This document shows, piece after piece, positions 1-7,150 of a stretch of DNA of 11,199 bases. A program made the position numbers and the translations under genes. The first letter of the stretch is position 1. The number at the start of each line of letters is the position of its first letter. The notes beneath the pieces are model-generated. The model was given only the letters and a program-made list of their open reading frames with translations. It had not been told where the DNA came from and made no database searches. The DNA is from an uncultured Pelagibacteraceae bacterium (lineage in GTDB: Bacteria; Pseudomonadota; Alphaproteobacteria; Pelagibacterales; Pelagibacteraceae), in NCBI GenBank assembly GCA_902548045.1, contig CACCPR010000017.1, positions 1 through 11,199 of the forward strand. The letters are read 5' to 3'.

Positions 1-68
1 GATTTTTTTCTAGAATTTTTAATTCTTCTAGTTTTTTTTATTTTTCTTTTCTTTTTTTTCTTAGCCAC
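1..68 (-). CDS. Partial lysine/arginine-rich protein, N-terminus only
   Basis: This reading frame starts with a GTG at 68-66 and stays open to the left edge, giving 22 complete codons. The visible residues are almost all basic and begin (M)AKKKKKRKIKKTRR. A good Shine-Dalgarno match (AAGGA, 79-75) sits about 6 nt before the GTG, which is notable because most genes in the window lack one. The start lies 13 nt after the stop of the EVE-domain gene on the same strand, so it would be the last visible gene of the tsaD operon. I cannot identify it. A basic, disordered N-terminal tail is seen on many nucleic-acid-binding proteins, but that is only a hint. The AT-rich, poly-A coding strand could also stay open by chance; the RBS and operon spacing argue for a real gene. 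Confidence 0.45.
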   Translation of the reverse strand, partial: MAKKKKKRKIKKTRRIKNSRKK

Positions 69-81
69 TTTAATTCCTTAA

Positions 82-501
82 TTAGTTTTTGATTTTACCT
101 ATCTTACATATAATTTTCCAGCTTTTATAGTCTATTGGCATAACTGATAATCTGCTTTGCTTTATTAGAGGCAAATGACAAATATCCTTGTTTTTTTTAA
201 TTTTTTCCAAGGAAATTGGTGAATTAAATTCTTCTACAAACCTAACCTGAACGGCTACAAATCTTTTTTTTGGATCGGTTTTATCAATAAATGCTTTTTT
301 TATTACTTTAACAACACCAACGATCTCTTTACCTATATTAGAGTGATAAAAGAAGCAAAGATCGTTTACTTTCATTTTTTTTAAATTATTTGCGGCTTGA
401 TAATTCCTTACCCCATCCCACGCTATTCCTTTGCTACCTGCTTTTTTCTGCTGATCTAGAGACCATTTATAAGGTTCAGATTTTAATAGCCAATAATTCA
501 T
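82..501 (-). CDS. EVE domain-containing protein (modified-base binding family)
   Basis: The 139-residue product is a stand-alone EVE domain. Visible family features are the N-terminal YWLLKSEP motif (residues 3-10), the WDGVRNYQA stretch (about 28-36), the MKVNDLCFFYHSN segment (about 43-55) and the following VGVVKV strand. EVE domains share the PUA-like fold and are known or proposed to read modified bases such as 5-methylcytosine or 5-hydroxymethylcytosine in nucleic acid; the ligand of this protein is unknown. Its length fits the usual 135-150 residues. The ATG at 501-499 follows the stop of the hot-dog/SDR gene by 4 nt with no obvious Shine-Dalgarno sequence, which suggests translation coupled to the gene ahead. 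Being in the same operon as tsaD, a tRNA-modification gene, is compatible with an RNA-related role, but this is inference. Confidence 0.9.
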   Translation of the reverse strand: MNYWLLKSEPYKWSLDQQKKAGSKGIAWDGVRNYQAANNLKKMKVNDLCFFYHSNIGKEIVGVVKVIKKAFIDKTDPKKRFVAVQVRFVEEFNSPISLEKIKKNKDICHLPLIKQSRLSVMPIDYKSWKIICKIGKIKN

Positions 502-505
502 TAAG

Positions 506-1786
506 CTAAAATATTTTATTAAACATATTAGGGTTTGATTGTAAAAATTCAGTTAGACTAGGAGGGTTAGGGTTTATAATAGAAACAGACTGTCTAGAAT
601 ATAAGGCAGGCAGTCTTACAATATTAATTGAGATATCATTTTTCAAGCATAGTTTTGATAGTTTAATCTCTGCACTTCTTTTAACTTGAGAATAATAAGC
701 GTCTTTATTTTTAAAGATATTTGTTGTTGATGGGTAGAAAAAACTTATTTCTTTAGTTTTATTTTTTTTTAACAAAGCTAAAGGAGCTTTCAGAAATATA
801 TATTGATATTGATTAACCAAATCTCGACTTAACTTATTTTCAAATGATATTTTTGGAGAAGCAAAATAAAAGATTCTTATCGGAGAGTGTTTTTTGATTA
901 TATTACTAATTATATTTAAGTTTTTAAAAATGTTAAACTTAATAGGTATCATTTTTTTATTGCTCTTTTTAATTTTATTAACATTGTAGGTAACAATTTT
1001 GGTAATTTTTTTATTTTGATTCAGAATATTAACAACCTCAAGTCCTATACCTTGACTACCTCCAACTATTAGTGCGTTATACTTTATTTTTTGAACCTTT
1101 TTTTTAATTATTTTTGGAATGAACTTTTTATTTTTTTTAACAGCCGGTCTTTCAATAGATTGAAAATCAATTATAAAGTTTTCAGCAGATAATCTATTTT
1201 GTATTATAGGAAATCTAGGGTCAACTTTATTGGATGTAATTTTGATATTATTTATTTTCTGATTTAATTGAAAATTAAAGTTTATATTGATCTCTTTAAT
1301 TATTGAAAGATCTCCCGGATAAACAGTACCCACATATCTGCTTATAACATTTAATAAATAAGCAATGTTTTCAATATTTTGTTTTTTTTTATAATTTTTT
1401 TTACGATTGAATATTGATATTTTTTTATATCTTGGAAGCTTAATTATTTTTAAAGAAGGGTTTTCACAGTTTATTTTGATTTTAATTACCTCTCTCAAAT
1501 CTTGATAAGCAGTGAAAGCATTTTTTCTTTTTAATACGAATATTTTGTTATTATATTTTATAAAATTTTGAAATTTCACATTTATGCTAAATTTTTTTTT
1601 ATCTTTAATTAATTTTTTTAAATTAATTAACTGTAGAATTTTTATTAATGCCAATGTTCCATGACATATTTTTTCGCCAAATATGGAGTTATACCCAATT
1701 TTATCATTTGTATGAATTTTATTATAGTCTCCAGAAACTTTTGAATATTTTAAAGCATCCTTGTTAGTAATTTTAAAATTTTTCAT
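506..1786 (-). CDS. MaoC-like hot-dog / short-chain dehydrogenase fusion
   Basis: The 426-residue protein has at least two enzyme domains. Residues about 5-90 form a MaoC-like (R)-hydratase hot-dog domain with the hydratase-2 pattern SGDYNKIH (18-25) followed by CHGT (41-44); Asp20 and His25 are the expected catalytic pair. Residues about 135-215, around SRYVGTVYPGD (149-159), look like a second, divergent hot-dog domain without a clear catalytic pair. Residues about 235-405 are a short-chain dehydrogenase: nucleotide-binding GGSQGIG (242-248), candidate catalytic Ser353 in YPSTT, and YSQVK (365-369) supplying Tyr365 and Lys369. Together these could hydrate/dehydrate and reduce/oxidise an acyl or similar thioester substrate, which is unknown. 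The ATG overlaps the tsaD stop by 4 nt (ATGA), with AGG about 9 nt ahead. The middle and linkers are very Lys/Asn/Ile-rich, so the gene evolves quickly or is recently arrived. Confidence 0.85.
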   Translation of the reverse strand: MKNFKITNKDALKYSKVSGDYNKIHTNDKIGYNSIFGEKICHGTLALIKILQLINLKKLIKDKKKFSINVKFQNFIKYNNKIFVLKRKNAFTAYQDLREVIKIKINCENPSLKIIKLPRYKKISIFNRKKNYKKKQNIENIAYLLNVISRYVGTVYPGDLSIIKEININFNFQLNQKINNIKITSNKVDPRFPIIQNRLSAENFIIDFQSIERPAVKKNKKFIPKIIKKKVQKIKYNALIVGGSQGIGLEVVNILNQNKKITKIVTYNVNKIKKSNKKMIPIKFNIFKNLNIISNIIKKHSPIRIFYFASPKISFENKLSRDLVNQYQYIFLKAPLALLKKNKTKEISFFYPSTTNIFKNKDAYYSQVKRSAEIKLSKLCLKNDISINIVRLPALYSRQSVSIINPNPPSLTEFLQSNPNMFNKIF

Positions 1787-2859
1787 ATTTTAAGACCTGG
1801 TCCTTTCATATAGGGTGCATCAATGTCGAGAGGCCATCTTGATCTAGCTGGGATTTCTATATTATCAATTAGATTTTTTTTAAATCTTTTTATTCCTGCC
1901 CAAGCAATCATAGCTGCATTATCTCCACAAAGTTTGAGGTCAGGATAAATAACTTTACACTTTTCTTCAATTGACAATTTTTTAAGATTACTTCTAATAG
2001 ATTTGTTTGCAGCAACTCCACCAGCAACTATTAAATCAAAATTTTGCTTCTCTGTTTTGTCTCTAAATTTTCTAATTGCAATTTTTGTTTTTGTATACAA
2101 AATCTTATTTATTGTATGTTGAAAAGAAGCCGCAAGATTATATTTTAATTTTTTATTATCTTTAATTTTTTGTGACTCTTTAAGTACTGCTGTCTTTAAT
2201 CCAGCAAAAGATAAATTACATCCACCTTTACTAATTATTGGCTGTGGTAATATAAAATGTTTTTTTTCCCCTAATCTTGCAAATTTTTCTACTGCTGGTC
2301 CTCCTGGATAACCTAAATCTAACATTTTTGCGGTTTTATCAAAAGCTTCTCCTAGTGCATCGTCAATTGTTGTTCCCAGTTGTTCGTATCGATTGACGTC
2401 TTTAACAATTAAATATTGTGAATGTCCACCAGATATCAAAAGGAGCAAGTAAGGAAAGTTTATATTATTTTCTAATCCAGGACTCAAAGCATGTCCTTCT
2501 AAATGATTAACACCTATAAATGGTTTGTTGGAGAAGGCAGCGATTGATTTTCCAATGTTAAGACCAATTGTTAAACACACTATTAAACCTGGTCCGGCTG
2601 TAGCTGCTATTCCGTCTATTTCACTTAATGAAGTTTTACTATCTTTTAAGGCTTTATTAATAATGAATTCTATATTTTCCAAATGAGCTCTCGCAGCTAA
2701 TTCTGGGACAACACCTCCAAACTTTTTATGTTCATTAATTTGACTGGAAACTACGTTAGATAAAATGTCAGCAGTTCCCTTTATATTTTCTTGAATAACT
2801 GCAGCGGCTGTTTCATCACAACTTGTTTCAATTCCTAAAAAAGTAATATTTTTTTTCAT
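1783..2859 (-). CDS. tsaD: tRNA N6-adenosine threonylcarbamoyltransferase TsaD
   Basis: TsaD (formerly Gcp/YgjD) moves the threonylcarbamoyl group from TC-AMP to A37 of ANN-decoding tRNAs, acting with TsaB and TsaE in the cytoplasm to make t6A. The family signature is complete: IETSCDET near the N-terminus (10-17), the metal-binding HLEGH (His119, His123) with Asp313 in CGDNAAM, ISGGHS (142-147), DDALGEAFDKTAKML (166-180), YPGGP (184-188), FAGLKTAV (218-225) and AGGVAANK (279-286). The 358 residues match the usual 335-360. It is the first gene of the minus-strand operon and is divergent from hemC across 60 nt, an arrangement I recall as common in alphaproteobacteria. The usual downstream gene in that order, gpsA, is not present here; the hot-dog/SDR fusion follows instead. 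No Shine-Dalgarno sequence is visible. Confidence 0.98.
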   Translation of the reverse strand: MKKNITFLGIETSCDETAAAVIQENIKGTADILSNVVSSQINEHKKFGGVVPELAARAHLENIEFIINKALKDSKTSLSEIDGIAATAGPGLIVCLTIGLNIGKSIAAFSNKPFIGVNHLEGHALSPGLENNINFPYLLLLISGGHSQYLIVKDVNRYEQLGTTIDDALGEAFDKTAKMLDLGYPGGPAVEKFARLGEKKHFILPQPIISKGGCNLSFAGLKTAVLKESQKIKDNKKLKYNLAASFQHTINKILYTKTKIAIRKFRDKTEKQNFDLIVAGGVAANKSIRSNLKKLSIEEKCKVIYPDLKLCGDNAAMIAWAGIKRFKKNLIDNIEIPARSRWPLDIDAPYMKGPGLKI

Positions 2860-2883
2860 TATATCTGCGTAAAAGATTAGAAT

Positions 2884-2912
2884 AGTATAAAATAAATCAT
2901 TCGAATATATAA
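2884..2912 (-). promoter_or_regulatory. Candidate promoter for tsaD operon
   Basis: On the minus strand a good -10 box, TATACT (2889-2884), lies 17 nt downstream of a weak -35-like TTATAT (2912-2907). Transcription would start near 2877, leaving a leader of about 18 nt before the tsaD ATG. The whole intergenic region is AT-rich, so chance matches are likely; the match quality of the -10 and the divergent context are the only support. Confidence 0.35.
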
Positions 2913-2913
2913 A
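2906..2913 (+). promoter_or_regulatory. Candidate -10 region for hemC operon
   Basis: TATATAAA at 2906-2913 is the best -10-like element ahead of hemC. A start about 7 nt downstream would fall on or just before the ATG at 2920, and there is no Shine-Dalgarno sequence before that ATG, so the hemC mRNA may be leaderless. No convincing -35 box is seen at the right spacing. Confidence 0.3.
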
Positions 2914-2919
2914 CTAATA

Positions 2920-3840
2920 ATGAAAAAAATTACAATTGGAGCAAGAGGGAGCAAACTTTCTCAAATTTACGTAGAAATAGTTAAAAATTTGATTTTACAA
3001 AATGCTGTAAATACTGAAGATATAACGATTGATGTAAAAAAGATTAAAACATCGGGAGATATTCATAGTAAAAAAAAATTATCAGAAATAGGCGGTAAGA
3101 AATTATTTTGCAAAGAAATTGAAGAAAGCTTACTTCAAAATAAGATTGATATAGCTGTCCATGCTCTTAAAGATATGGAGTCGGAAGATCATAAAAAACT
3201 GGAAATTGGAGCATTTATAAAAAGAAATGATCCACGAGATGTTTTACTCAGCAATAAAGTTAAAAGCTTTGAAGAGCTCAACAAAATTAAAATAATTGGT
3301 TCAAGTTCTAGAAGAAGAGAATTGCAATTAAAGAAAATTAACAAAAATATTTCTTTTGTAAATATGCGAGGTAACATTGATACCAGGATTGATAAATTAT
3401 CAGACGGTAATTTGGATGGAATAATACTAGCCGCAGCCGGAGTAAAAAGTTTGAATTTAGAAAAAAAAATTAGTTTTATCTTTGATACAAAGCAATTAAT
3501 CCCAGCTGTTGGCCAAGGAGTAATTGCAGCTCAATGTAGAAGAAGTGATATTTTTATTAAAAATATTTTAAAAAAAATTAATGATAAAGATACTTCTCTT
3601 TGTGCGTTGGCAGAGAGAAATATGCTCAAAACTATCAAAGGCGATTGTGAAACAGCAGTTGGAGGACTTGCCGAAATAAAAAATGGAAATTTATCTTTAA
3701 AAGCAGAATTATTTTCTGATAAAGGAGACGAGAGTTTCTTCTGTGAGATAAAAGGAAAAGATACTGATGCTAGAAATATAGGACAAAATGTTGGGGAAAA
3801 ATTATTAACTTTAGCAGGCTCAAAATTTAAGAAAAAATGA
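2920..3840 (+). CDS. hemC: Porphobilinogen deaminase (hydroxymethylbilane synthase)
   Basis: HemC joins four porphobilinogen molecules into hydroxymethylbilane in cytoplasmic tetrapyrrole (haem) synthesis. The protein is 306 residues, the normal size. Visible landmarks are IGARGS at the N-terminus (6-11), HALKD with the catalytic Asp85, the substrate-binding arginines in SSSRRRELQL (128-137), MRGNIDTRIDKL (149-160), PAVGQG (195-200) and the cofactor-attachment Cys243 in KGDCETAVGG (240-249), which carries the dipyrromethane cofactor. The segment after the catalytic Asp reads DMES where E. coli has DVPV, and KKLFCKE (60-66) replaces the usual KGLF-type sequence; both are conservative enough for an active enzyme. 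It is the first gene of the plus-strand operon, and its TGA overlaps the hemD ATG by 4 nt. The start is the first ATG and gives a canonical N-terminus. Confidence 0.97.
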   Translation: MKKITIGARGSKLSQIYVEIVKNLILQNAVNTEDITIDVKKIKTSGDIHSKKKLSEIGGKKLFCKEIEESLLQNKIDIAVHALKDMESEDHKKLEIGAFIKRNDPRDVLLSNKVKSFEELNKIKIIGSSSRRRELQLKKINKNISFVNMRGNIDTRIDKLSDGNLDGIILAAAGVKSLNLEKKISFIFDTKQLIPAVGQGVIAAQCRRSDIFIKNILKKINDKDTSLCALAERNMLKTIKGDCETAVGGLAEIKNGNLSLKAELFSDKGDESFFCEIKGKDTDARNIGQNVGEKLLTLAGSKFKKK

Positions 3841-4529
3841 ATATTTTAATTACAAGACCACTTATAGACTCCGAAGATTTAATGGGAAAATTATTTTCTT
3901 TAGGACATAAGATCATTCATGTTCCTACTTTAAAAATATCATCAATTCAAACTGATCCGGTGGATATAAATCAATTTGATGCTCTAGTTTTTACTAGTGC
4001 TAATGCAATTAGAAATCTTAAAGCAATTAATGAAAGTAAAAATAAACTATGTTTCTGTGTCGGATCTATTACTGAAAAAATAGTAAGACAGATGGGTTAT
4101 CATCATACAGTTTCAGCTGGCGGAACAGTAAATGCATTAAAAAATTTAATTATCAACTCTAGTCTTATTAACGAAAAATCTAAAATAGCTTATTTTTGTG
4201 GTGATAATTTAGCTTATGATTTGGATCTAGAACTCAAAAAAGAAGGTTTTAAGATTAGCAAGATAATTAATTATAAATCTGAAAAAATTACTGATTTAAA
4301 CGAACAAAGTAAAAAAATAATTACAAGTCATTCTCCTGACATAATATTTATTTATTCTATGCGGAGTGGAGAAAGTTTTAGAGAAATAGTAAGAAATCAT
4401 TCTTTATATCCATTAATGACAGAGTCGAAAGTTATGTGTATAAGCGAAAAGGTGGCTAAATTATTTAAATCTGATGGGTGGAAAAAAATAGAAATTTTTA
4501 ATCCTGGAGAAGAGTTATTAAAATTGTAA
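3837..4529 (+). CDS. hemD: Uroporphyrinogen-III synthase
   Basis: HemD closes hydroxymethylbilane while inverting ring D to give uroporphyrinogen III, the step directly after HemC. HemD sequences diverge strongly, so the call rests on a weak pattern plus position. The visible pattern is an N-terminal ILITRP (3-8), FDALVFTSANAIR (47-59), CVGSITEKIVRQMGY (74-88), the second-domain strand KIAYFCGDN (116-124) and DIIFIYSMRSGESF (168-181). The 230 residues are typical of the two-domain fold. Its ATG sits in an ATGA overlap with the hemC stop, the classic hemCD coupling, which supports the assignment. No signal peptide or membrane segment is seen. Confidence 0.93.
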   Translation: MNILITRPLIDSEDLMGKLFSLGHKIIHVPTLKISSIQTDPVDINQFDALVFTSANAIRNLKAINESKNKLCFCVGSITEKIVRQMGYHHTVSAGGTVNALKNLIINSSLINEKSKIAYFCGDNLAYDLDLELKKEGFKISKIINYKSEKITDLNEQSKKIITSHSPDIIFIYSMRSGESFREIVRNHSLYPLMTESKVMCISEKVAKLFKSDGWKKIEIFNPGEELLKL

Positions 4530-4541
4530 AAATAAAAGAAT

Positions 4542-5633
4542 ATGAACATATTAGAAAACTTTAAAAATTTATTTGTAGAAATTTGGCAAAAAGGAATTGC
4601 TGGAGTAAATTTTACTCAAATTGGATTTGCAATTGTAATATTTTTACTTTTTTTATTGTTACGTGGTTTAATCGCAAAATTTATTCTTCAAAGGTTAAAA
4701 AACTATGTCGCTAAAACTTCAAATAAATTTGATGACGCTTTAGTAGAAGCATCAGAAGGACCAGTAAAATTTTTGCCTATTGTGCTCGGAATATTCATGG
4801 CGACATCCTACATGGATTTTGAAGGAAAGATGTCAGTCTTTGTGGACAACATCAATAGATCCTTAATTACAATCTTAATATTTTGGTTAATCCATCAAAT
4901 TGTAGAACCCATAACTTTTCTCATTAAAAGGGTAGAAGAACTGTTGTCAAAAGATTTGCTGAATTGGGTTATTAAAGCAAATAAAATTTTGATTATTTTC
5001 TTTGGTTTTGCGGCTACACTAGATATTTGGGGAATAAAAATTGCACCTATAATTGCAGGACTAGGTTTGTTTGGGGTGGCAGTCGCTTTAGGAGCACAAG
5101 ACTTATTTAAAAATTTAATTTCAGGTATTTTGGTTCTTGTTGAAAAAAGATTTAAAATTGGAGACTGGATTTATGTAGAAGGCGTTACCGAAGGGATTGT
5201 TGAGAGAATAGGTTTTAGATCAACAGTAATAAGAAAATTTGATAAGTCAATCGCCACTATACCTAATGCTTCGTTCGCAGAGAACGCAGTAGTCAATATT
5301 ACTGCAACAACAAATTGGAGAATTAGTTGGATAATAACCTTGCAATATAACTCTACAATAGAACAATTAAAAAATATAAGAGATCAGATAGAGAAATATA
5401 TTACTACAAATAAAGATTTTAAAATTGGAGAAAACACTGAACATGCGGTTCGAATAGATAAGTTTTCTGATAGTTCAATAGACATGTATATAAGATGTTT
5501 TACCGTAACTGATGAATGGGGAGAATGGCTCAAAGTAAAAGAGAGACTAGCAGTTAAAATCAAAGAAATAGTAGAGGGTAATGGAGCTTCATTCGCTTTT
5601 CCAAGTACATCTATCTATGTGGAGAAAAAGTAA
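4542..5633 (+). CDS. MscS-family mechanosensitive ion channel
   Basis: A small-conductance mechanosensitive channel of the inner membrane, whose family opens under membrane tension and releases solutes during hypo-osmotic shock. The 363-residue protein has about four or five hydrophobic spans: about 25-48, 76-92, 106-127, 146-163 and the pore-lining helix at about 166-200. The pore helix shows the Gly/Ala-rich packing typical of MscS TM3 (GLGLFGVAVALGAQDLFKN, 173-191). The cytosolic beta domain follows (FKIGDWIYVEGVTEGIVERIGFRST, from 204), then TIPNASFAENAVVNI (239-253) and the alpha/beta C-terminal domain. It begins 12 nt after hemD and its TAA shares one base with the YggT ATG, so it belongs to the same operon, though no metabolic link to haem synthesis is evident. 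In many alphaproteobacteria a mitofilin-like membrane protein follows hemD instead. Confidence 0.95.
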   Translation: MNILENFKNLFVEIWQKGIAGVNFTQIGFAIVIFLLFLLLRGLIAKFILQRLKNYVAKTSNKFDDALVEASEGPVKFLPIVLGIFMATSYMDFEGKMSVFVDNINRSLITILIFWLIHQIVEPITFLIKRVEELLSKDLLNWVIKANKILIIFFGFAATLDIWGIKIAPIIAGLGLFGVAVALGAQDLFKNLISGILVLVEKRFKIGDWIYVEGVTEGIVERIGFRSTVIRKFDKSIATIPNASFAENAVVNITATTNWRISWIITLQYNSTIEQLKNIRDQIEKYITTNKDFKIGENTEHAVRIDKFSDSSIDMYIRCFTVTDEWGEWLKVKERLAVKIKEIVEGNGASFAFPSTSIYVEKK

Positions 5634-5917
5634 TGTTATCTATTTTAGATTTATTTGATAAAATTGTTTATCTCTATATTTGGGTATTAATTATTAATGC
5701 GGCGGTAAGTTGGCTAATAGCCTTTAATGTACTAAATACAAGTAATAGATTTGTATATTCAATACTAGAAGTTTCATACAAACTAACTGCTCCACCTTTA
5801 AATTTAATAAGAAGGTTTCTTCCCAATCTAGGCCCAGTAGATATTTCTCCGGTAATTTTAATTTTGGCATTAATGTTCATTAGAAATTTGGTATTTGAAA
5901 TGTTTGGGTTGTTATAA
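5633..5917 (+). CDS. YggT family inner-membrane protein
   Basis: The 94-residue protein has two hydrophobic helices (about 11-31 and 70-90). The YggT signature lies between them: APPLNLIRRFLPNLGPVDISP (53-73), with the PL-x-x-IRR-x-LP and D-x-SP elements. YggT proteins are small integral membrane proteins of poorly known function, linked in different bacteria to osmotic tolerance and to division or septum organisation. The ATG overlaps the TAA of the MscS-type gene by one base (TAATG), with GGAG 8 nt upstream, one of the few clear Shine-Dalgarno sequences here. folD follows after 2 nt. The adjacency to a mechanosensitive channel fits an envelope or osmotic role, but this is inference. Confidence 0.93.
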   Translation: MLSILDLFDKIVYLYIWVLIINAAVSWLIAFNVLNTSNRFVYSILEVSYKLTAPPLNLIRRFLPNLGPVDISPVILILALMFIRNLVFEMFGLL

Positions 5918-5919
5918 AT

Positions 5920-6762
5920 ATGATTATTGATGGTAAAAAAGAAGCTGAAGTTTTAAGAAATAAAATAAAAAAAGAAATAAATTTATTAAAAGAAAAGACC
6001 CAAAAAGTCCCTGCGCTATCCGTAATTTTAATTGGAAATTATGGCCCGAGCGAGATTTACGTTAGAAATAAAGTAAAAAAATCTAAAGAAGTTGGAATAA
6101 ACTCAGATATTATAAGGTATCCTGATAATGTATCTGAAAAAGAAGTGCTAAAGAAAATTATTGAATTAAATGAAGACAGTAAAGTATCTGGAATTTTAGT
6201 CCAACTTCCTGTTCCAAAACAAATTAATAAAGAAAAGATTATCAATTTAATACACCCTTCAAAAGATGTTGATGGGTTCCATCCAATTAATGTTGGAAAT
6301 TTGGCATCAGGTTATAATGCAATAACCCCATGTACACCCCTAGGATGTTCTTTGCTAATTAAAAAAATTGAAAAAAATCTATCTGGCAAACATGCTGTGA
6401 TAGTGGGTAGATCAAACTTAAATGGAAAACCTATGGCTCAACTTTTATTAAAAGAAAATTGTACAGTTACTATAGTTCATTCAAAGACAAAAAATATTAA
6501 AGATGAATGTTATAAAGCTGACATATTAGTTGTTGCGATAGGTGTTCCTAATTTTGTTAAAAAAGACTGGGTTAAAGAGGGGTCTATTGTAATAGATGTA
6601 GGCATAAATAAATTAGAGAACAAAATTGTTGGTGATGTACAATTTGAGGAAGTAAAAGAAAAAGCAAAAGCAATTACTCCTGTACCAGGAGGAGTTGGTC
6701 CAATGACGATTGCCTGTTTGCTAAAAAATACCTTAGAGTGTTTTAAAGCTCGTTTGATTTAG
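5920..6762 (+). CDS. folD: Bifunctional methylenetetrahydrofolate dehydrogenase/cyclohydrolase
   Basis: FolD interconverts 5,10-methylene-, 5,10-methenyl- and 10-formyl-tetrahydrofolate with NADP, feeding one-carbon units to purine, thymidylate and formyl-methionine synthesis. The 280-residue length is normal. Catalytic and binding motifs are intact: Tyr47 and Lys51 in YVRNK, GILVQLPVP (91-99, Gln95), KDVDGFHPINVGNL (115-128, Asp118), PCTPLG (137-142), the NADP-binding VGRSNLNGKPMAQLL (162-176), VHSKT (186-190), and the C-terminal TPVPGGVGPMT (253-263). It is the last gene of the hemC operon, 2 nt behind yggT and without a visible Shine-Dalgarno sequence. Its last six codons and stop overlap the end of the opposing PsiE-like gene by 20 bp, so no terminator can lie between the two genes. 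Confidence 0.98.
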   Translation: MIIDGKKEAEVLRNKIKKEINLLKEKTQKVPALSVILIGNYGPSEIYVRNKVKKSKEVGINSDIIRYPDNVSEKEVLKKIIELNEDSKVSGILVQLPVPKQINKEKIINLIHPSKDVDGFHPINVGNLASGYNAITPCTPLGCSLLIKKIEKNLSGKHAVIVGRSNLNGKPMAQLLLKENCTVTIVHSKTKNIKDECYKADILVVAIGVPNFVKKDWVKEGSIVIDVGINKLENKIVGDVQFEEVKEKAKAITPVPGGVGPMTIACLLKNTLECFKARLI

Positions 6763-7129
6763 ACTTATCAAGGTTCAAAAACTTACTATTTCTAAATCTT
6801 ATTACTACAGTAGCTAAAGCAACAATTAAAATTGCTCCTGAAATATAAAGTAAATTTGTTGGATCTCCCTCTTTATCTTGAAGAATTATGAAACGTGCTA
6901 GTGCAGTTATTGCTATCACCAAAGGATAAGAAATCCTTATTGATCTGGTTTCCCAATAAGATCTCACTAAGCCGATCACCTCTATATAAATAAAAAGAAG
7001 CAAAAGATCAGCTAACCCTATGTCTTGATCAATATACATATCTCTTATTTCAAGAAAAAATGCAATTACTGTTGCAACCAATACAAATATAACTGCTACT
7101 AATTGAATATTTCGAATCGTTGAATTCAT
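6743..7129 (-). CDS. PsiE-like four-helix membrane protein
   Basis: The 128-residue protein has four hydrophobic segments (about 8-27, 40-57, 67-84 and 93-111). The first loop holds the conserved acidic stretch LEIRDMYID (26-34), and an arginine-rich motif ETRSIRISYPLVIAITALAR follows at 60-79. This is the layout of the PsiE family (phosphate-starvation-inducible E), whose biochemical function is unknown. The family name comes from E. coli; nothing here shows phosphate control. It lies 21 nt downstream of argG on the same strand and is probably the last gene of that transcript. Its 3' end overlaps folD by 20 bp on the opposite strand. The C-terminal tail (KSKSNEL) is hydrophilic. Confidence 0.8.
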   Translation of the reverse strand: MNSTIRNIQLVAVIFVLVATVIAFFLEIRDMYIDQDIGLADLLLLFIYIEVIGLVRSYWETRSIRISYPLVIAITALARFIILQDKEGDPTNLLYISGAILIVALATVVIRFRNSKFLNLDKSKSNEL

Positions 7130-7150
7130 TTAATTAACATTATCAGAATT

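Noticed and set aside
9..31. Imperfect inverted repeat (TCTAGAA ... TTCTTCTAG) near the left edge, resembling a weak hairpin
   Set aside because: It sits inside the first codons of the lysine-rich frame, has a mismatch and an all-AT stem core, and is not followed by a U-run in the right place for a terminator.
1090..1620. Many A/T homopolymer runs in the hot-dog/SDR gene that might mark frameshifts
   Set aside because: The frame is continuous over 426 codons and the hydratase and dehydrogenase motifs stay in one frame, so the runs are Lys/Phe/Asn codon bias.
3189..3377. 62-residue open frame on the minus strand inside hemC
   Set aside because: It lies antisense to a well-conserved part of hemC, is Leu/Ile-rich as expected for the complement of Lys/Asn-rich coding DNA, and resembles no family I know.
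5674..5880. 68-residue open frame on the minus strand inside the YggT gene
   Set aside because: It is antisense to YggT, which has a recognisable family signature and a good ribosome-binding site.
6057..6245. 62-residue open frame on the minus strand inside folD
   Set aside because: It is antisense to intact folD motifs and has a low-complexity composition.
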